In this document: in pieces, positions 31,497 through 39,952 of the stretch
Numbering within the stretch: the first letter of the stretch is position 1
Layout of the letters: every line of letters starts with the position of its first letter
Assembly: GCA_964442385.1 (NCBI GenBank)
Contig: CAYTYZ010000003.1
Span: 1-64,000, forward strand
DNA from: CAYTYZ01 sp964442385
Lineage (GTDB): Bacteria; Patescibacteriota; Microgenomatia; UBA12405
Direction of reading: 5' to 3'
Length of the DNA: 64,000 bases
Position numbers and translations under genes: made by a program
The notes under the pieces: generated by a model
Databases searched by the model: none
Told to the model about the DNA's origin: nothing
What the model saw: only the letters and a program-made list of their open reading frames with translations

Positions 31497-32360
31497 ATGT
31501 CTTGGTTCCACCTGGCCTTAATCTCAGTCTTTGCCTTGGCTAGCGCTGAACTTACCCAGCAACATCTTTTAAATACGGCCAAAACAGTTTCCCCAAAAAC
31601 TAGCGGCACCCTAACTTTTTCAGTCCAGTCAATTCTTTGCCTATTCTTTTTGCTAGTTTTCAACCAGTCATCTCTAGGGCAATTTCAGGTAATTCTTGCC
31701 AATTGGCAATATCCACTAATTGTGGCCCTCTTAGTTAATGTTGCCATGGTCTGGTACTTAAAAAGTTTTCAAGTAAAAAACATCAGCATCTCAACGGTTT
31801 TACTTTCTTCATCTGTTCTGGTCACTACCGCCTTGGGTATTTTATTCCTTGGTGAAACCACCTCTATTTTAAAATTCCTTGGTATATTTTTAGTTTTATC
31901 AGCCTTAGTGTTTATAAATTTAAATAAAGCCAATTTAGAGAAAAATCACCTCTATGGCCTTGCTGCCGGTTGGTTATTTGGTATTGCCTATACTCTAGAC
32001 AAGCTTGTTGTCGTCAAAACTAGCCCTCTGGTCTATTTCAGTACCTCGGTTACATTAGTTTCCATTTTTGGACTTATTACTGGCTATAAAACTATAGTAG
32101 CCGACCTACGCCAGGCCAATACTGCTACTATTAAAAAAATAATCTTTTCGGCTTGCTGTTACTTTATCTACAACATGGCAACTTTTGTTGCCTATTCCCA
32201 GCGCGGAGAAGTGGGCCGTATCGATGCTATCAACAACTCTCAAGTCTTTTTAATTTTACTTTTTGAGTTTTTTATCCTAAGAAACACCAAGGGTTTTGCC
32301 ACCAGACTACTGGCCGCCGCCATAGCCTTTACTGGGGTATATATTTTAGGTACTTTCTAG
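31497..32360 (+). CDS. EamA/DMT-family transporter
   Basis: 287 residues with ten hydrophobic segments in two repeats of five, each ending in the EamA pattern (GILFLGETTSILKFLGIFLV and FFILRNTKGFATRLLAAAIA). These drug/metabolite transporters move small metabolites across the cytoplasmic membrane; the substrate is unknown. It has its own -10, so it need not belong to the copper operon. Confidence 0.82.
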   Translation: MSWFHLALISVFALASAELTQQHLLNTAKTVSPKTSGTLTFSVQSILCLFFLLVFNQSSLGQFQVILANWQYPLIVALLVNVAMVWYLKSFQVKNISISTVLLSSSVLVTTALGILFLGETTSILKFLGIFLVLSALVFINLNKANLEKNHLYGLAAGWLFGIAYTLDKLVVVKTSPLVYFSTSVTLVSIFGLITGYKTIVADLRQANTATIKKIIFSACCYFIYNMATFVAYSQRGEVGRIDAINNSQVFLILLFEFFILRNTKGFATRLLAAAIAFTGVYILGTF

Positions 32361-32555
32361 TTCCATTCCAGCCCTTTGTGCTTGTATAAACCATTCTTGT
32401 TGCAGTTTTCCAAAATTTGGCGGATCGCAATTCCTTAGGTATATTTTTTCTATTAAGGATTCAATATGATAAAGTGTTCCAGTATCTAGGTCTTTTTTTT
32501 CTAAAATCCTAATTAACTCCTCGATCTTAAACAGTTTTATACCTGCTTTTTCCAC
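32346..32555 (-). CDS. Small protein, unknown
   Basis: 69 residues, helical and charged (KLFKIEELIRILEKKDLD; HIESLIEKIYL). A GTG start at 32555 is supported by TATAAT 5 nt upstream. The 3' end overlaps the EamA gene by 15 nt. No family recognised. Confidence 0.6.
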   Translation of the reverse strand: MEKAGIKLFKIEELIRILEKKDLDTGTLYHIESLIEKIYLRNCDPPNFGKLQQEWFIQAQRAGMELEST

Positions 32556-32560
32556 AGTAT

Positions 32561-32566
32561 ATTATA
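32561..32566 (-). promoter_or_regulatory. -10 box of the small gene at 32555
   Basis: TATAAT on the minus strand, 5 nt before a GTG start. Confidence 0.55.
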
Positions 32567-32614
32567 TCCCGTCCTAGGTTTGCATATTTATTCAAACAGT
32601 CCTATCATTTACAT

Positions 32615-33088
32615 ATGACAACCAACACATCCACCTCTCCCCTGGTCCAACTCGACGCCTTATGCGAAGAATATTTAGTCAAAAAAGCCCCTTTTGCTAT
32701 TCCGGTTAATATCAAAGAGCTAATTGTCAAATACGGTCCCTATGTTTCTGTCGTCTTGGCCGTGCTCCTCCTCCCGGTAGTTTTAGCTGCCATTGGGCTG
32801 ACTGCCCTTCTGGGCCCTCTTTCTGCCCTATCGCAGGAGTACATCAACCCCCTTGGTACTATTTGGGGCATCTTAAGATTGGTTTTTTCGCTTGGCGGTA
32901 TGCTTCTGTGGATTATGGCCATTCCAGGATTGTTTGCTCGTAGTAAAAAAGGCTGGACCTACAGTTTTTACAATGTTTTGTTAAATGCGCTTCAAGGCCT
33001 AGTTTTTATGCAGTGGGGCAACCTAATTCTAGGTACACTAATTAGCCTATACGTTTTGTATCAAATTAAAAGCTACTACAAAAACTAA
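32615..33088 (+). CDS. Polytopic membrane protein, unknown
   Basis: 157 residues: a short cytosolic N-terminus, then four hydrophobic segments (~40..70, ~82..108, ~118..135, ~138..152), with a basic end. It resembles four-helix membrane proteins common in Patescibacteria, but no family can be named. A terminator hairpin begins at its stop. Confidence 0.65.
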   Translation: MTTNTSTSPLVQLDALCEEYLVKKAPFAIPVNIKELIVKYGPYVSVVLAVLLLPVVLAAIGLTALLGPLSALSQEYINPLGTIWGILRLVFSLGGMLLWIMAIPGLFARSKKGWTYSFYNVLLNALQGLVFMQWGNLILGTLISLYVLYQIKSYYKN

Positions 33089-33112
33089 GGCCAGCTTTAT
33101 TGTTGGCTTTTA
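33089..33112 (+). terminator. Intrinsic terminator
   Basis: GCCAGC pairs with GTTGGC (one G-T), followed by TTTT. It lies at the end of the plus gene and overlaps the last codons of the convergent serine hydrolase. Confidence 0.55.
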
Positions 33113-34071
33113 AAAACCAAGTCCGAGATTGTGGCTATTGATTCAACTAGGTTTTTTGAGTTAGCACCCCGAGTCATCACACACAGTAGATAAGGGTGTT
33201 TAGGTTTGTAGATTATTCCACAATCGTGAAACTGTGTCTCGCCGGTGGCCTGATACTCCCTTTCGCCAAACTTGTGAGCCGTCACAATGTCGCTGGGCAA
33301 AAACTTTTTTAGTCCACCGTTAAACTCTGATCTGGCCAGTATCGATAACGCCAATTCCGAATATTTTTTGCTTAGATATGAAGCATTAAATAGAATCCTG
33401 TAAAAGGCTGCATTATCACGCACAGTCAGAATATTACCTGTTTGATCCTTAGCAGCTGCACTGGCTATGTCAATTCCCATGTCTTCGTAAACTTTATATA
33501 AAACCCTATTGTCTAATGCCTCGAGCAGCATACTATATGCATCATTATCAGATTGCACGATCATATGTTCAATTAGGTCACGAACTCGATAGCTGGTCTC
33601 AGGAACCAGAATGGCCGATGGTTTTACCTGTTGTACCAGATTTACATTTTCTTTCTTCTCAAATAATATTTCTCTGTCTAGTATCTCTGGATTATCTTCT
33701 GCTAGCTTAAAATAAGCCATCATTAACGGCACTTTTACCATACTAGCCGGAGAAAACAACTCTCTTTCATCAATTCCCATCCAAGGTCCATTATTTAAAT
33801 CTCGATAATACACTGACACCTGACTCAGACCAGCTGTCTTTTTTTGACTCTCAATATATTCTTCTATCTTTCTTCTCAGTCCAACCAAGGATGCTTTGCT
33901 AGACAACTCCACATCATCACACTCAAGTAGCGGACTAATATATTTAAATTCACCCACGCTCCTATGTTCTGAAAAATCGATTACTTCTTCTTTGTTTCCC
34001 CCCATTTTACCAAGCAAAAATCCCCCGATTGCCGCAAACAGGCACACAGATATCCAAATTCCTTTCTCCAT
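33097..34071 (-). CDS. Membrane-anchored class A beta-lactamase/DD-peptidase-like serine hydrolase
   Basis: 324 residues: an N-terminal membrane segment (WISVCLFAAIGGFLLGKMGG), then a penicillin-binding fold. The nucleophile motif is SPASMVK (Ser110, Lys113), the second motif is QSDND, and the third is HKFGE in place of KTG. I see no ExxLN Glu of the omega loop, so hydrolysis of beta-lactams is doubtful. A peptidoglycan-related or other esterase/peptidase role outside the membrane is as likely. The start has TATAAT 5 nt upstream. Confidence 0.85.
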   Translation of the reverse strand: MEKGIWISVCLFAAIGGFLLGKMGGNKEEVIDFSEHRSVGEFKYISPLLECDDVELSSKASLVGLRRKIEEYIESQKKTAGLSQVSVYYRDLNNGPWMGIDERELFSPASMVKVPLMMAYFKLAEDNPEILDREILFEKKENVNLVQQVKPSAILVPETSYRVRDLIEHMIVQSDNDAYSMLLEALDNRVLYKVYEDMGIDIASAAAKDQTGNILTVRDNAAFYRILFNASYLSKKYSELALSILARSEFNGGLKKFLPSDIVTAHKFGEREYQATGETQFHDCGIIYKPKHPYLLCVMTRGANSKNLVESIATISDLVFKSQQ

Positions 34072-34076
34072 TCTAA

Positions 34077-34082
34077 ATTATA
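34077..34082 (-). promoter_or_regulatory. -10 box of the serine hydrolase gene
   Basis: TATAAT on the minus strand, 5 nt before ATG 34071. Confidence 0.55.
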
Positions 34083-34106
34083 TCAACTGAGGCCAATTAT
34101 TAGTAA

Positions 34107-34112
34107 TATAAT
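34107..34112 (+). promoter_or_regulatory. -10 box of the DUF2130 gene
   Basis: TATAAT ends 5 nt before ATG 34118. Confidence 0.55.
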
Positions 34113-34117
34113 TATCC

Positions 34118-35221
34118 ATGACTGTAACTAACCAAAGTATCAAGTGCCCCTCTTGTGGCCACCTAATCTCTCTAGATCAGGTAATGGCCCACCAATACGA
34201 CGAGGAGATTAAAAAAGCCAAGCTCGAGCTATGGCCCAAGGCCTTAGAAGCTGCTAAAAAAGAACAGGAATCTACCAATAAATCCCTAGTACAGGAATTA
34301 CAAGAAAAACAGCTTGCCTTAAAAAAAGCCCAAGAAACCGAGCTTGCCCTCCGTCGTGAAAAAAACAAATTAGCCGAAGACAAGGCTAGTTTTGAACTTG
34401 AAAAACAACGTCAACTAGACCAAGAGCGCCTTAAAATACAAGAAGAGGCTACTAAAAAAGCTGACGAGGCCCAGCAGTACAAGCTCTCCCAGCTTGAAAA
34501 AAAATTAAGCGATGCCCTGAAAGCCAACGAGGAGCAAAAGCGAAAGCTTGAACAGGGTTCTCAGCAAACCCAGGGGGAAGTGGTCGAGCTAGAACTGGAA
34601 GAGCTTTTAAAATCCACTTTTATTTATGACCAGATACTACCAGTACCCAAAGGAATCTCGGGCGCCGACATCGTCCAGAAAGTCCACGACAAAGGCGGTC
34701 GGCCCTGTGGTCAAATTATCTGGGAAATCAAAAAAACCAAACTCTGGACCGAAGGTTGGATATCCAAACTCAAGGACGATCAGCGTAGTATCAAAGCAGA
34801 TTTGGCCGTCATCGTTTCCGCAGCCCTCCCCGAAGGAGTAAGTGGCTTTGCCCTACGCGATGGAGTGTGGGTCTGCGAGATACGTCTGGCAACCGCCCTT
34901 GCCGGTGCCCTTCGCCTCCAATTAGAATCAATAAGTAGAGAAAAGTCCCTATCAGTAGGCAAAAATGAGCGACTTGAAGTTTTGTATTCTTATCTTACTG
35001 GAGTTGAATTCAGGCAACGAGTCGAGGCAATTGTTGAGGCTTTTTCTAGTATGCAAATCGAGCTTAATAAAGAAAAAATCGCCTACCAAAATATTTGGGC
35101 TAAACGTGAAACTCAAATTCAAAAAGTAGTCAACAATACTGTTGGTATGTATGGCGACCTTTCCGGATTAGTCTCCCTACCTGCGATTAAATTACTTGAG
35201 CTAGGGGAAGGTGACCAGTGA
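34118..35221 (+). CDS. DUF2130 protein with PD-(D/E)XK nuclease-like core
   Basis: 367 residues. A two-Cys start (KCPSCGHLISLDQVM) is followed by a long coiled coil (~25..150), then a nuclease-like domain with the acidic helix GEVVELELEELLK, SGADIVQKVHD and QIIWEIKKTKLW. The E...D...ExK order is that of the PD-(D/E)XK superfamily, as proposed for DUF2130. The last part is again helical. The stop overlaps the GTG of the Pif1-like helicase, so nuclease and helicase are translated together. Confidence 0.88.
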   Translation: MTVTNQSIKCPSCGHLISLDQVMAHQYDEEIKKAKLELWPKALEAAKKEQESTNKSLVQELQEKQLALKKAQETELALRREKNKLAEDKASFELEKQRQLDQERLKIQEEATKKADEAQQYKLSQLEKKLSDALKANEEQKRKLEQGSQQTQGEVVELELEELLKSTFIYDQILPVPKGISGADIVQKVHDKGGRPCGQIIWEIKKTKLWTEGWISKLKDDQRSIKADLAVIVSAALPEGVSGFALRDGVWVCEIRLATALAGALRLQLESISREKSLSVGKNERLEVLYSYLTGVEFRQRVEAIVEAFSSMQIELNKEKIAYQNIWAKRETQIQKVVNNTVGMYGDLSGLVSLPAIKLLELGEGDQ

Positions 35222-36483
35222 CCAAAGTTGACTTAAATTCGGAAAAGCTAGACCTCTATCAATACATTATTTCCACTAATAAGCATTTGTTTATAACCGG
35301 CAAGGCAGGTACTGGCAAGTCGGTCTTACTCCAACACCTGCGTGAAAATACCCAAAAAAATGCCATAGTCTGTGCTCCAACTGGCATTGCTGCTATCAAT
35401 GTAAACGGTCAAACTATCCACTCACTTTTTCGCCTACCCTTCAATTATCTTAAAAAAGAAAACCTCAAGGCTGACCACAATGCTTTTAAGGTTCTGCGTG
35501 CCTTAGATATACTTATTATTGACGAGATCAGCATGGTTAGGGCCGACCTATTAGATGCCATGGATTATCTTTTGCGCTTAGCCAAAAAAGCCCCGCATAT
35601 ACCCTTTGGTGGTACTCAAATTGTCTGCTTTGGGGATATGTATCAGCTTCCCCCTGTGGTAAACGACGAAGATATTTTCGAGTATTCCCAAGATGGCTAT
35701 GAGGGTTTTTATTTTTTCCATGCCCATGTCTGGAAGGAAACTAGCCTAGAGGTCAGAGAGTTACAGGAGGTTTTTCGTCAAAAAGACGAAGCCTTTAAGT
35801 CCATTCTCAACAAAGTACGTGCCGGACATGTTGACGAACAACTCCTATGCAGTCTGAATACCAGAAAGCTACCAATAGAAGGTCGTTCTGGAATCGTAAC
35901 TCTGGCTACTACCAACCTTACCGTGACCAATCTAAATCAAGCTAAGCTAGACAGCTTAGACGACAAGCAGTACACCTACAAGGCCAGTGTCTCAGGTGAT
36001 TTTGACAAGTCATCTTTTCCCACCGAAGAAGTCTTGTCTCTCAAGGTAGGCGCCCAAATCATGATGCTAAAAAACGATCCAGAGCGTCGTTGGGCTAATG
36101 GAACTATCGGCCGTATTTTTTCACTAAGTAAAGATGAGGTCAGGGTTTTTATCGATGGCCAAAGTTATTTAGTAAAGCCCGAAACTTGGAGTAAAATTAA
36201 ATATACACTAAACGAAACCACCAACAAAATTGAAGAAGAAATAATTTCCAGCTTTACTCAGTATCCGCTCCGTTTGGCCTGGGCTATTACTATTCACAAG
36301 TCCCAGGGGCAAACCTACGACAAGGTGTGTATCGACCTGGGCAGGGGAGCCTTTGCCCATGGTCAAACTTATGTAGCCCTCTCCCGGGCTACCAGCCTAG
36401 AGGGTCTGTATCTTACCCGACCTATTAGGGCTTCAGACATTATCGTCGACCCAGCCATTGTCGAATTTATGAGGGAATATTAA
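35218..36483 (+). CDS. Pif1/RecD-like superfamily 1 DNA helicase
   Basis: 421 residues. The GTG start overlaps the previous stop (GTGA). Walker A is ITGKAGTGKSVLL, motif Ia is CAPTGIAAINVNGQTIHSLF, Walker B is LIIDEISMV, and motif III is CFGDMYQLPPV. The C-terminal motifs are WAITIHKSQGQTYDKV and YVALSRATSLEGL. These place it with Pif1-type 5'-3' helicases. It lacks the long accessory tails of eukaryotic Pif1. The tight pairing with a DUF2130 nuclease suggests joint DNA processing. Confidence 0.92.
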   Translation: MTKVDLNSEKLDLYQYIISTNKHLFITGKAGTGKSVLLQHLRENTQKNAIVCAPTGIAAINVNGQTIHSLFRLPFNYLKKENLKADHNAFKVLRALDILIIDEISMVRADLLDAMDYLLRLAKKAPHIPFGGTQIVCFGDMYQLPPVVNDEDIFEYSQDGYEGFYFFHAHVWKETSLEVRELQEVFRQKDEAFKSILNKVRAGHVDEQLLCSLNTRKLPIEGRSGIVTLATTNLTVTNLNQAKLDSLDDKQYTYKASVSGDFDKSSFPTEEVLSLKVGAQIMMLKNDPERRWANGTIGRIFSLSKDEVRVFIDGQSYLVKPETWSKIKYTLNETTNKIEEEIISSFTQYPLRLAWAITIHKSQGQTYDKVCIDLGRGAFAHGQTYVALSRATSLEGLYLTRPIRASDIIVDPAIVEFMREY

Positions 36484-37129
36484 CTATTGATAAAATTATC
36501 CTCATTATTGCCACTATTATCGGCTGGTGTACCAAATATATCGCCAAAGAATGCATTCCGCACCACTCTAACAATTTAGTTAATTTATTTTCAGGAGTTT
36601 TTACCTTTGCCAAGATTTCTTCTTTTTCTACAGCCATCCCTACTAACACTGCTCCTCCCCAAGGTAGTAGTGGAAAAAAGTCCCAGGCCTGCTTTCCACT
36701 GGCAGGAAAAGCAAATCCCCAAACTAAAATGACCAGACCCAGGCCCAGGGTCAGCCGATTGTTTAGCTTCAAAAAAGGCCAAACCAACAGGCTACAGGCC
36801 GCCATCAGGTGAATAATCCCAAAATAAATTGTATTTTCTGGCGATACTATTCTAGTCACCATAGTAATTCCACAGGCCACCAGTGCCAACTTTAAAAATC
36901 TCTTTAATATTTTATTTTTATCCTCACCAATTTTTGCTGACACCACCCCAAAAAGGCACAGTAACCCAAATGCCACCACTCTTTGCAAAAGAAGAACTGG
37001 GTACTCTAGTACTCCTATTTTTAGTCCCCAAAAATATTCCAAATCAAACAGCAGGTGATACATCACCATTCCACAAATCAACAACCCTCTTATTACATTA
37101 AAGCCATGCCTGTCCAGTTGTCTAGCCAT
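36467..37129 (-). CDS. DUF1624 membrane protein (heparan-acetyltransferase-like)
   Basis: 220 residues, seven or so hydrophobic segments. FNVIRGLLICGMVMYHLLFD is the DUF1624 N-terminal signature (R-G...M...H..FD), and HSLAIYLVHQP the C-terminal one. The family is related to acyltransferases that modify sugars across membranes. TAGGAT lies 6 nt before the ATG. Confidence 0.85.
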   Translation of the reverse strand: MARQLDRHGFNVIRGLLICGMVMYHLLFDLEYFWGLKIGVLEYPVLLLQRVVAFGLLCLFGVVSAKIGEDKNKILKRFLKLALVACGITMVTRIVSPENTIYFGIIHLMAACSLLVWPFLKLNNRLTLGLGLVILVWGFAFPASGKQAWDFFPLLPWGGAVLVGMAVEKEEILAKVKTPENKLTKLLEWCGMHSLAIYLVHQPIIVAIMRIILSIVNIPS

Positions 37130-37156
37130 AGCCTAATCCTATCACCTTTTATTTGT

Positions 37157-37162
37157 TAAACT
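37157..37162 (+). promoter_or_regulatory. Extended -10 (TTGTTAAACT type)
   Basis: TGtTAAACT; the hexamer ends 5 nt before ATG 37168. The same TTGTTAAACTA string precedes 47979 and 58458. Confidence 0.5.
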
Positions 37163-37167
37163 ATCCA

Positions 37168-37578
37168 ATGCCAAAACAAATCTTCGTTAACTTAGCGGTC
37201 GCAGATCTGCAAAAATCTTTTAACTTTTATACAGCTCTCGGATTTTCAAACAACACCCAATTTTCAGATGATACCGCCAAATGCATGGTCTGGAGTGAAA
37301 ATATTTATGTCATGATCATGACTTCAGAAAAATTCGCCAGTTTTGCTACCAAACCCCTTTCCGATACCAAAAGCAAACTAGCCGCCCTTTACTCTCTTTC
37401 AGTCGACAGCGTGGATGAGGTAAATAGTATTATGACCAAAGGTCTTGCCTCAGGTGGTACAGAACCAAATCCCATGCGTGATTATGGCTTTATGCAACAG
37501 AGAACCATAGAAGACCCAGACGGTCACACTTGGGAAATCTTTTTTATGGACATATCCAAATTCCCCAAACAAGCTTAA
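37168..37578 (+). CDS. VOC-family (glyoxalase-like) protein
   Basis: 136 residues, one VOC module pair: KQIFVNLAVADLQKSFNFYT at the start and TIEDPDGHTWEIFFM at the end. The final Glu of a metal site is present in WEIFF. Related proteins include lactoylglutathione lyase and antibiotic-resistance proteins; the substrate is unknown. Starts at ATG 37168, not at the in-frame TTG 37153, which belongs to the promoter. First of a cluster of small genes to 39267. Confidence 0.85.
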   Translation: MPKQIFVNLAVADLQKSFNFYTALGFSNNTQFSDDTAKCMVWSENIYVMIMTSEKFASFATKPLSDTKSKLAALYSLSVDSVDEVNSIMTKGLASGGTEPNPMRDYGFMQQRTIEDPDGHTWEIFFMDISKFPKQA

Positions 37579-37583
37579 CTATC

Positions 37584-38012
37584 ATGGTAATACCTCTAAA
37601 TATACAATCATTCTTTTTAGAATCAAAAGAGGTTTGGGTTTCTGATAATTTTAAAAATATATTCCTAGCACAGTACATCGAGTCAAAAGGTGACGAAAGT
37701 CTCTTAAAATATGACAATTTAACTTTGCAAAACATCAAGCCAGACCACAACTTGCAAAGCTTGGTGTTTGAAGATTCAGATATCTTTTTAGAGCAATTAT
37801 GTAAATTAATAAAAAAACAGATAACTGGTGAAAATGGTGAACTTTTAAATGATAGTTCAGCTAACTATTTTTTTGTACTTGGCAAAGACAAAAAACATTA
37901 CTCAATTTTGGTTCGGTGGGAGCATTCCCAAAAACTATGGCGTTGCGGCGCATATCTTCAAGAAGACCTAAAATTGCCCAATATTAAGATATTTTATCCA
38001 ACGCAAAAATAA
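37584..38012 (+). CDS. Hypothetical protein
   Basis: 142 residues, soluble, no family recognised. It contains SIIVRW-like strands (KKHYSILVRWEHSQKLWRCG) and a helical middle (DIFLEQLCKLIKKQITGE). ATG 37584 is chosen because the upstream open frame overlaps the VOC gene. Only 5 nt separate the two genes. Confidence 0.6.
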   Translation: MVIPLNIQSFFLESKEVWVSDNFKNIFLAQYIESKGDESLLKYDNLTLQNIKPDHNLQSLVFEDSDIFLEQLCKLIKKQITGENGELLNDSSANYFFVLGKDKKHYSILVRWEHSQKLWRCGAYLQEDLKLPNIKIFYPTQK

Positions 38013-38017
38013 AACAT

Positions 38018-38452
38018 ATGGCACTAATAAATCCACATATTAATTTCAATGGCAATGCCCTAGAGGCTTTTGAATTTTACCGCTCCGTTTTTGGTGGTAA
38101 GTTTGCAAAAGTTATGTATCTCAAAGACTTAGCAACTCCAGAGTTTCCTGTATCAGCAGAAGACGCCAACAAGATTATGCAAATTTGCCTACCCATAGGT
38201 AAAAACATGCTAATTGGCAATGATGTCCCAAGTTTTATGGGCAAGGTAAACGAAAACGAAAATAGATCCAAAATTGCAATTAGTGTGGATAGTAAAGAGG
38301 AAGTCGACAAAATATTTTCTGGCCTATCTGCAGGTGTAACTGCCGAAATGCCTCCATCCGACAGTCCTTGGGGCACCTATTTTGCTATGTTTCGCGACAA
38401 ATACGGCATCGAATGGACCATCGACTTTGACCCAAAAAGTGAAAGAGAGTAA
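38018..38452 (+). CDS. PhnB-type VOC protein
   Basis: 144 residues. INPHINFNGNALEAFEFYRS and WGTYFAMFRDKYGIEWTIDF are the PhnB/3-demethylubiquinone-methyltransferase-like VOC pattern. Cytoplasmic; substrate unknown. Follows the previous gene after 5 nt and precedes the DUF1801 gene by 5 nt, so these are one transcription unit. Confidence 0.88.
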   Translation: MALINPHINFNGNALEAFEFYRSVFGGKFAKVMYLKDLATPEFPVSAEDANKIMQICLPIGKNMLIGNDVPSFMGKVNENENRSKIAISVDSKEEVDKIFSGLSAGVTAEMPPSDSPWGTYFAMFRDKYGIEWTIDFDPKSERE

Positions 38453-38457
38453 TTAAT

Positions 38458-38850
38458 ATGCCACCCGCAATCCTCTCCTACAACGATAAGCAAACCCCAC
38501 AAGACAGGGAAATATGCGACGTTCTAATGTACGAAATTTCGGCTGGGATGCCATCTTCTGAGGCCAAACTTTGGCACGGCCACCCTGTCTGGTTTTTAGC
38601 TGGCAACCCTATAGTTGGCTACAGTAAACAAAAGGCAGGCATAAGGCTCATGTTCTGGAGTGGTCGCGCCTTTGCAGAGCCCCTCCTAACTCCAGGGGTC
38701 GGTAGATTTCAAGATGCTTCCATTTTCTACAATCATAAAAACGAAATAAACAAACCTGCCCTCTCCCGCTGGTTAAAAAAAGGACATATTCTCCAATGGG
38801 ATTATAAAAATATTGTCAAAAACAGGGGAGTATTAAATAGATTAAAATAA
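38458..38850 (+). CDS. DUF1801-like protein
   Basis: 130 residues. MPSSEAKLWHGHPVWFLAGN and KQKAGIRLMFWSG fit the DUF1801 (YdhG) fold. Function unknown. Probably in the same transcript as the VOC gene before it. Confidence 0.75.
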   Translation: MPPAILSYNDKQTPQDREICDVLMYEISAGMPSSEAKLWHGHPVWFLAGNPIVGYSKQKAGIRLMFWSGRAFAEPLLTPGVGRFQDASIFYNHKNEINKPALSRWLKKGHILQWDYKNIVKNRGVLNRLK

Positions 38851-38860
38851 TCATATTTGC

Positions 38861-38866
38861 TACAAT
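38861..38866 (+). promoter_or_regulatory. -10 box of the gene at 38872
   Basis: TACAAT ends 5 nt before a GTG start at 38872. It lies inside the reading frame that would follow from TTG 38857, so it decides the start. Confidence 0.5.
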
Positions 38867-38871
38867 TAATC

Positions 38872-39267
38872 GTGAGAATAATAGACATTATTTTAAAGAT
38901 TATATTAAGTCTTATCATGGTCATACCGATTTTAGGTGCGCTTGGTATTTTTCCAGCCCCAACTCGCAACCTGTATCACCAAGACCTAGCTTTTCAATTT
39001 ATCCAGATCATTATGAATTCAAAATATATTAACTACATGATGTGCTCTGTCTTTGCCATCTCATTGTTTTCCATTTGGACAGGTCGAGTGGCCCTTGCTG
39101 CCCTACTTATTCTTCCAATCGTCTTAAATATAGTTGGCTTTCACGCTTTTCTCGATGGCGGACTCTTAACAGGCGGTGCAGTTATGGGAAACATTATGCT
39201 AGTCATCAATCTATATTTTCTTTGGCAAAATAAAAAACACTACCTCCAGCTTCTCAAGAAAAACTAA
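38872..39267 (+). CDS. DoxX-like small membrane protein
   Basis: 131 residues with four hydrophobic segments, a basic C-terminus (NKKHYLQLLKKN) and an FPAPTRNLYH loop after the first helix. This layout is that of DoxX-like/DUF4345-type four-helix proteins; specific role unknown. GTG start chosen from the -10 position. Confidence 0.55.
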   Translation: MRIIDIILKIILSLIMVIPILGALGIFPAPTRNLYHQDLAFQFIQIIMNSKYINYMMCSVFAISLFSIWTGRVALAALLILPIVLNIVGFHAFLDGGLLTGGAVMGNIMLVINLYFLWQNKKHYLQLLKKN

Positions 39268-39294
39268 TCAAAGCTTACTTTAAAGCTAATTTTT

Positions 39295-39311
39295 CTTAAT
39301 CTTCTCTTAAT
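39295..39311 (+). promoter_or_regulatory. Direct-repeat response-regulator box, locus 1
   Basis: CTTAAT-N5-CTTAAT, two identical half-sites 11 bp apart, with the downstream half near the -35 position of TACAAT (39322..39327). The form is that of OmpR/PhoB-class boxes (for instance PmrA). It lies upstream of the secreted protein and two-component genes. Confidence 0.65.
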
Positions 39312-39321
39312 CTAGCTTGTT

Positions 39322-39327
39322 TACAAT
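39322..39327 (+). promoter_or_regulatory. -10 box of the cytochrome b5-like gene
   Basis: TACAAT, 9 nt before ATG 39337. Confidence 0.45.
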
Positions 39328-39336
39328 ACCCTTAAT

Positions 39337-39939
39337 ATGAATATTAAAAAACTACTGCCCCTAGCCCTCCTTTCGCTTATCAGTTTGTATGCCTCAGGAC
39401 GTTCTGTCTACAATGTCTTTGCCCGCGATGGCAAGTTGGCGGCTTTGGCGATTCTTGGTGATCCAAACCCAACACCTGTAGTGGCCCAAGTCGATGTTGT
39501 AACCACCACCACTGCAAGCCCGACATCCATTCCAAAGAATGTCTGCATCATCACACTTAGTGGCAAGCAATACAATGTTACTTCCCTGGCTGCTGGTGGC
39601 CACCCTGGACCAACCGGTAGCACCTTAAACGGAGGTAATGGCTTTTTTAAGTGTGGTACTGACATGACAGCTGTCTACAATAGCCAACACGGCGCCAGTT
39701 TGTCCCGTATGGCCCCTTATTTAGTAAAAAACAATACCCCATCTGCTAGCCCAACCACCTCTTCGCCAACCACTAGTCCTACCTCAGTGGCGAGTACGAC
39801 TCCAACAATTTCTCCCAAAAACGATGATCGCAATGACGATGGTGAAGACCACGACGACGACGACCGCGATGACAAAAGAAATGAAGATCGCTACCTTGAG
39901 TCAGGAAGGAGAGGTAAAAGCGAAGACCATGGCAACTAG
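39337..39939 (+). CDS. Exported cytochrome b5-like protein with acidic/basic tail
   Basis: 200 residues. A signal peptide (IKKLLPLALLSLISLYASG) is followed by a T/P-rich linker and a ~65-residue domain with CIITLSGKQYNVTSL, GGHPGPTG and YNSQHGASLSRMAPYL. HPG (His89) and His118 sit where the two haem ligands of cytochrome b5 lie, with Cys70 and Cys106 flanking. A second T/S/P-rich linker follows, then a very acidic then basic tail (DDGEDHDDDDRDDKRNEDR). It directly precedes a two-component pair, 13 nt before the regulator. Haem binding is inference from the two His. Confidence 0.6.
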   Translation: MNIKKLLPLALLSLISLYASGRSVYNVFARDGKLAALAILGDPNPTPVVAQVDVVTTTTASPTSIPKNVCIITLSGKQYNVTSLAAGGHPGPTGSTLNGGNGFFKCGTDMTAVYNSQHGASLSRMAPYLVKNNTPSASPTTSSPTTSPTSVASTTPTISPKNDDRNDDGEDHDDDDRDDKRNEDRYLESGRRGKSEDHGN

Positions 39940-39941
39940 AC

Positions 39942-39947
39942 TATAAT
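39942..39947 (+). promoter_or_regulatory. -10 box of the first response regulator
   Basis: TATAAT ends 5 nt before ATG 39953, so the regulator can be made independently of the secreted protein gene. Confidence 0.55.
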
Positions 39948-39952
39948 ACCTT

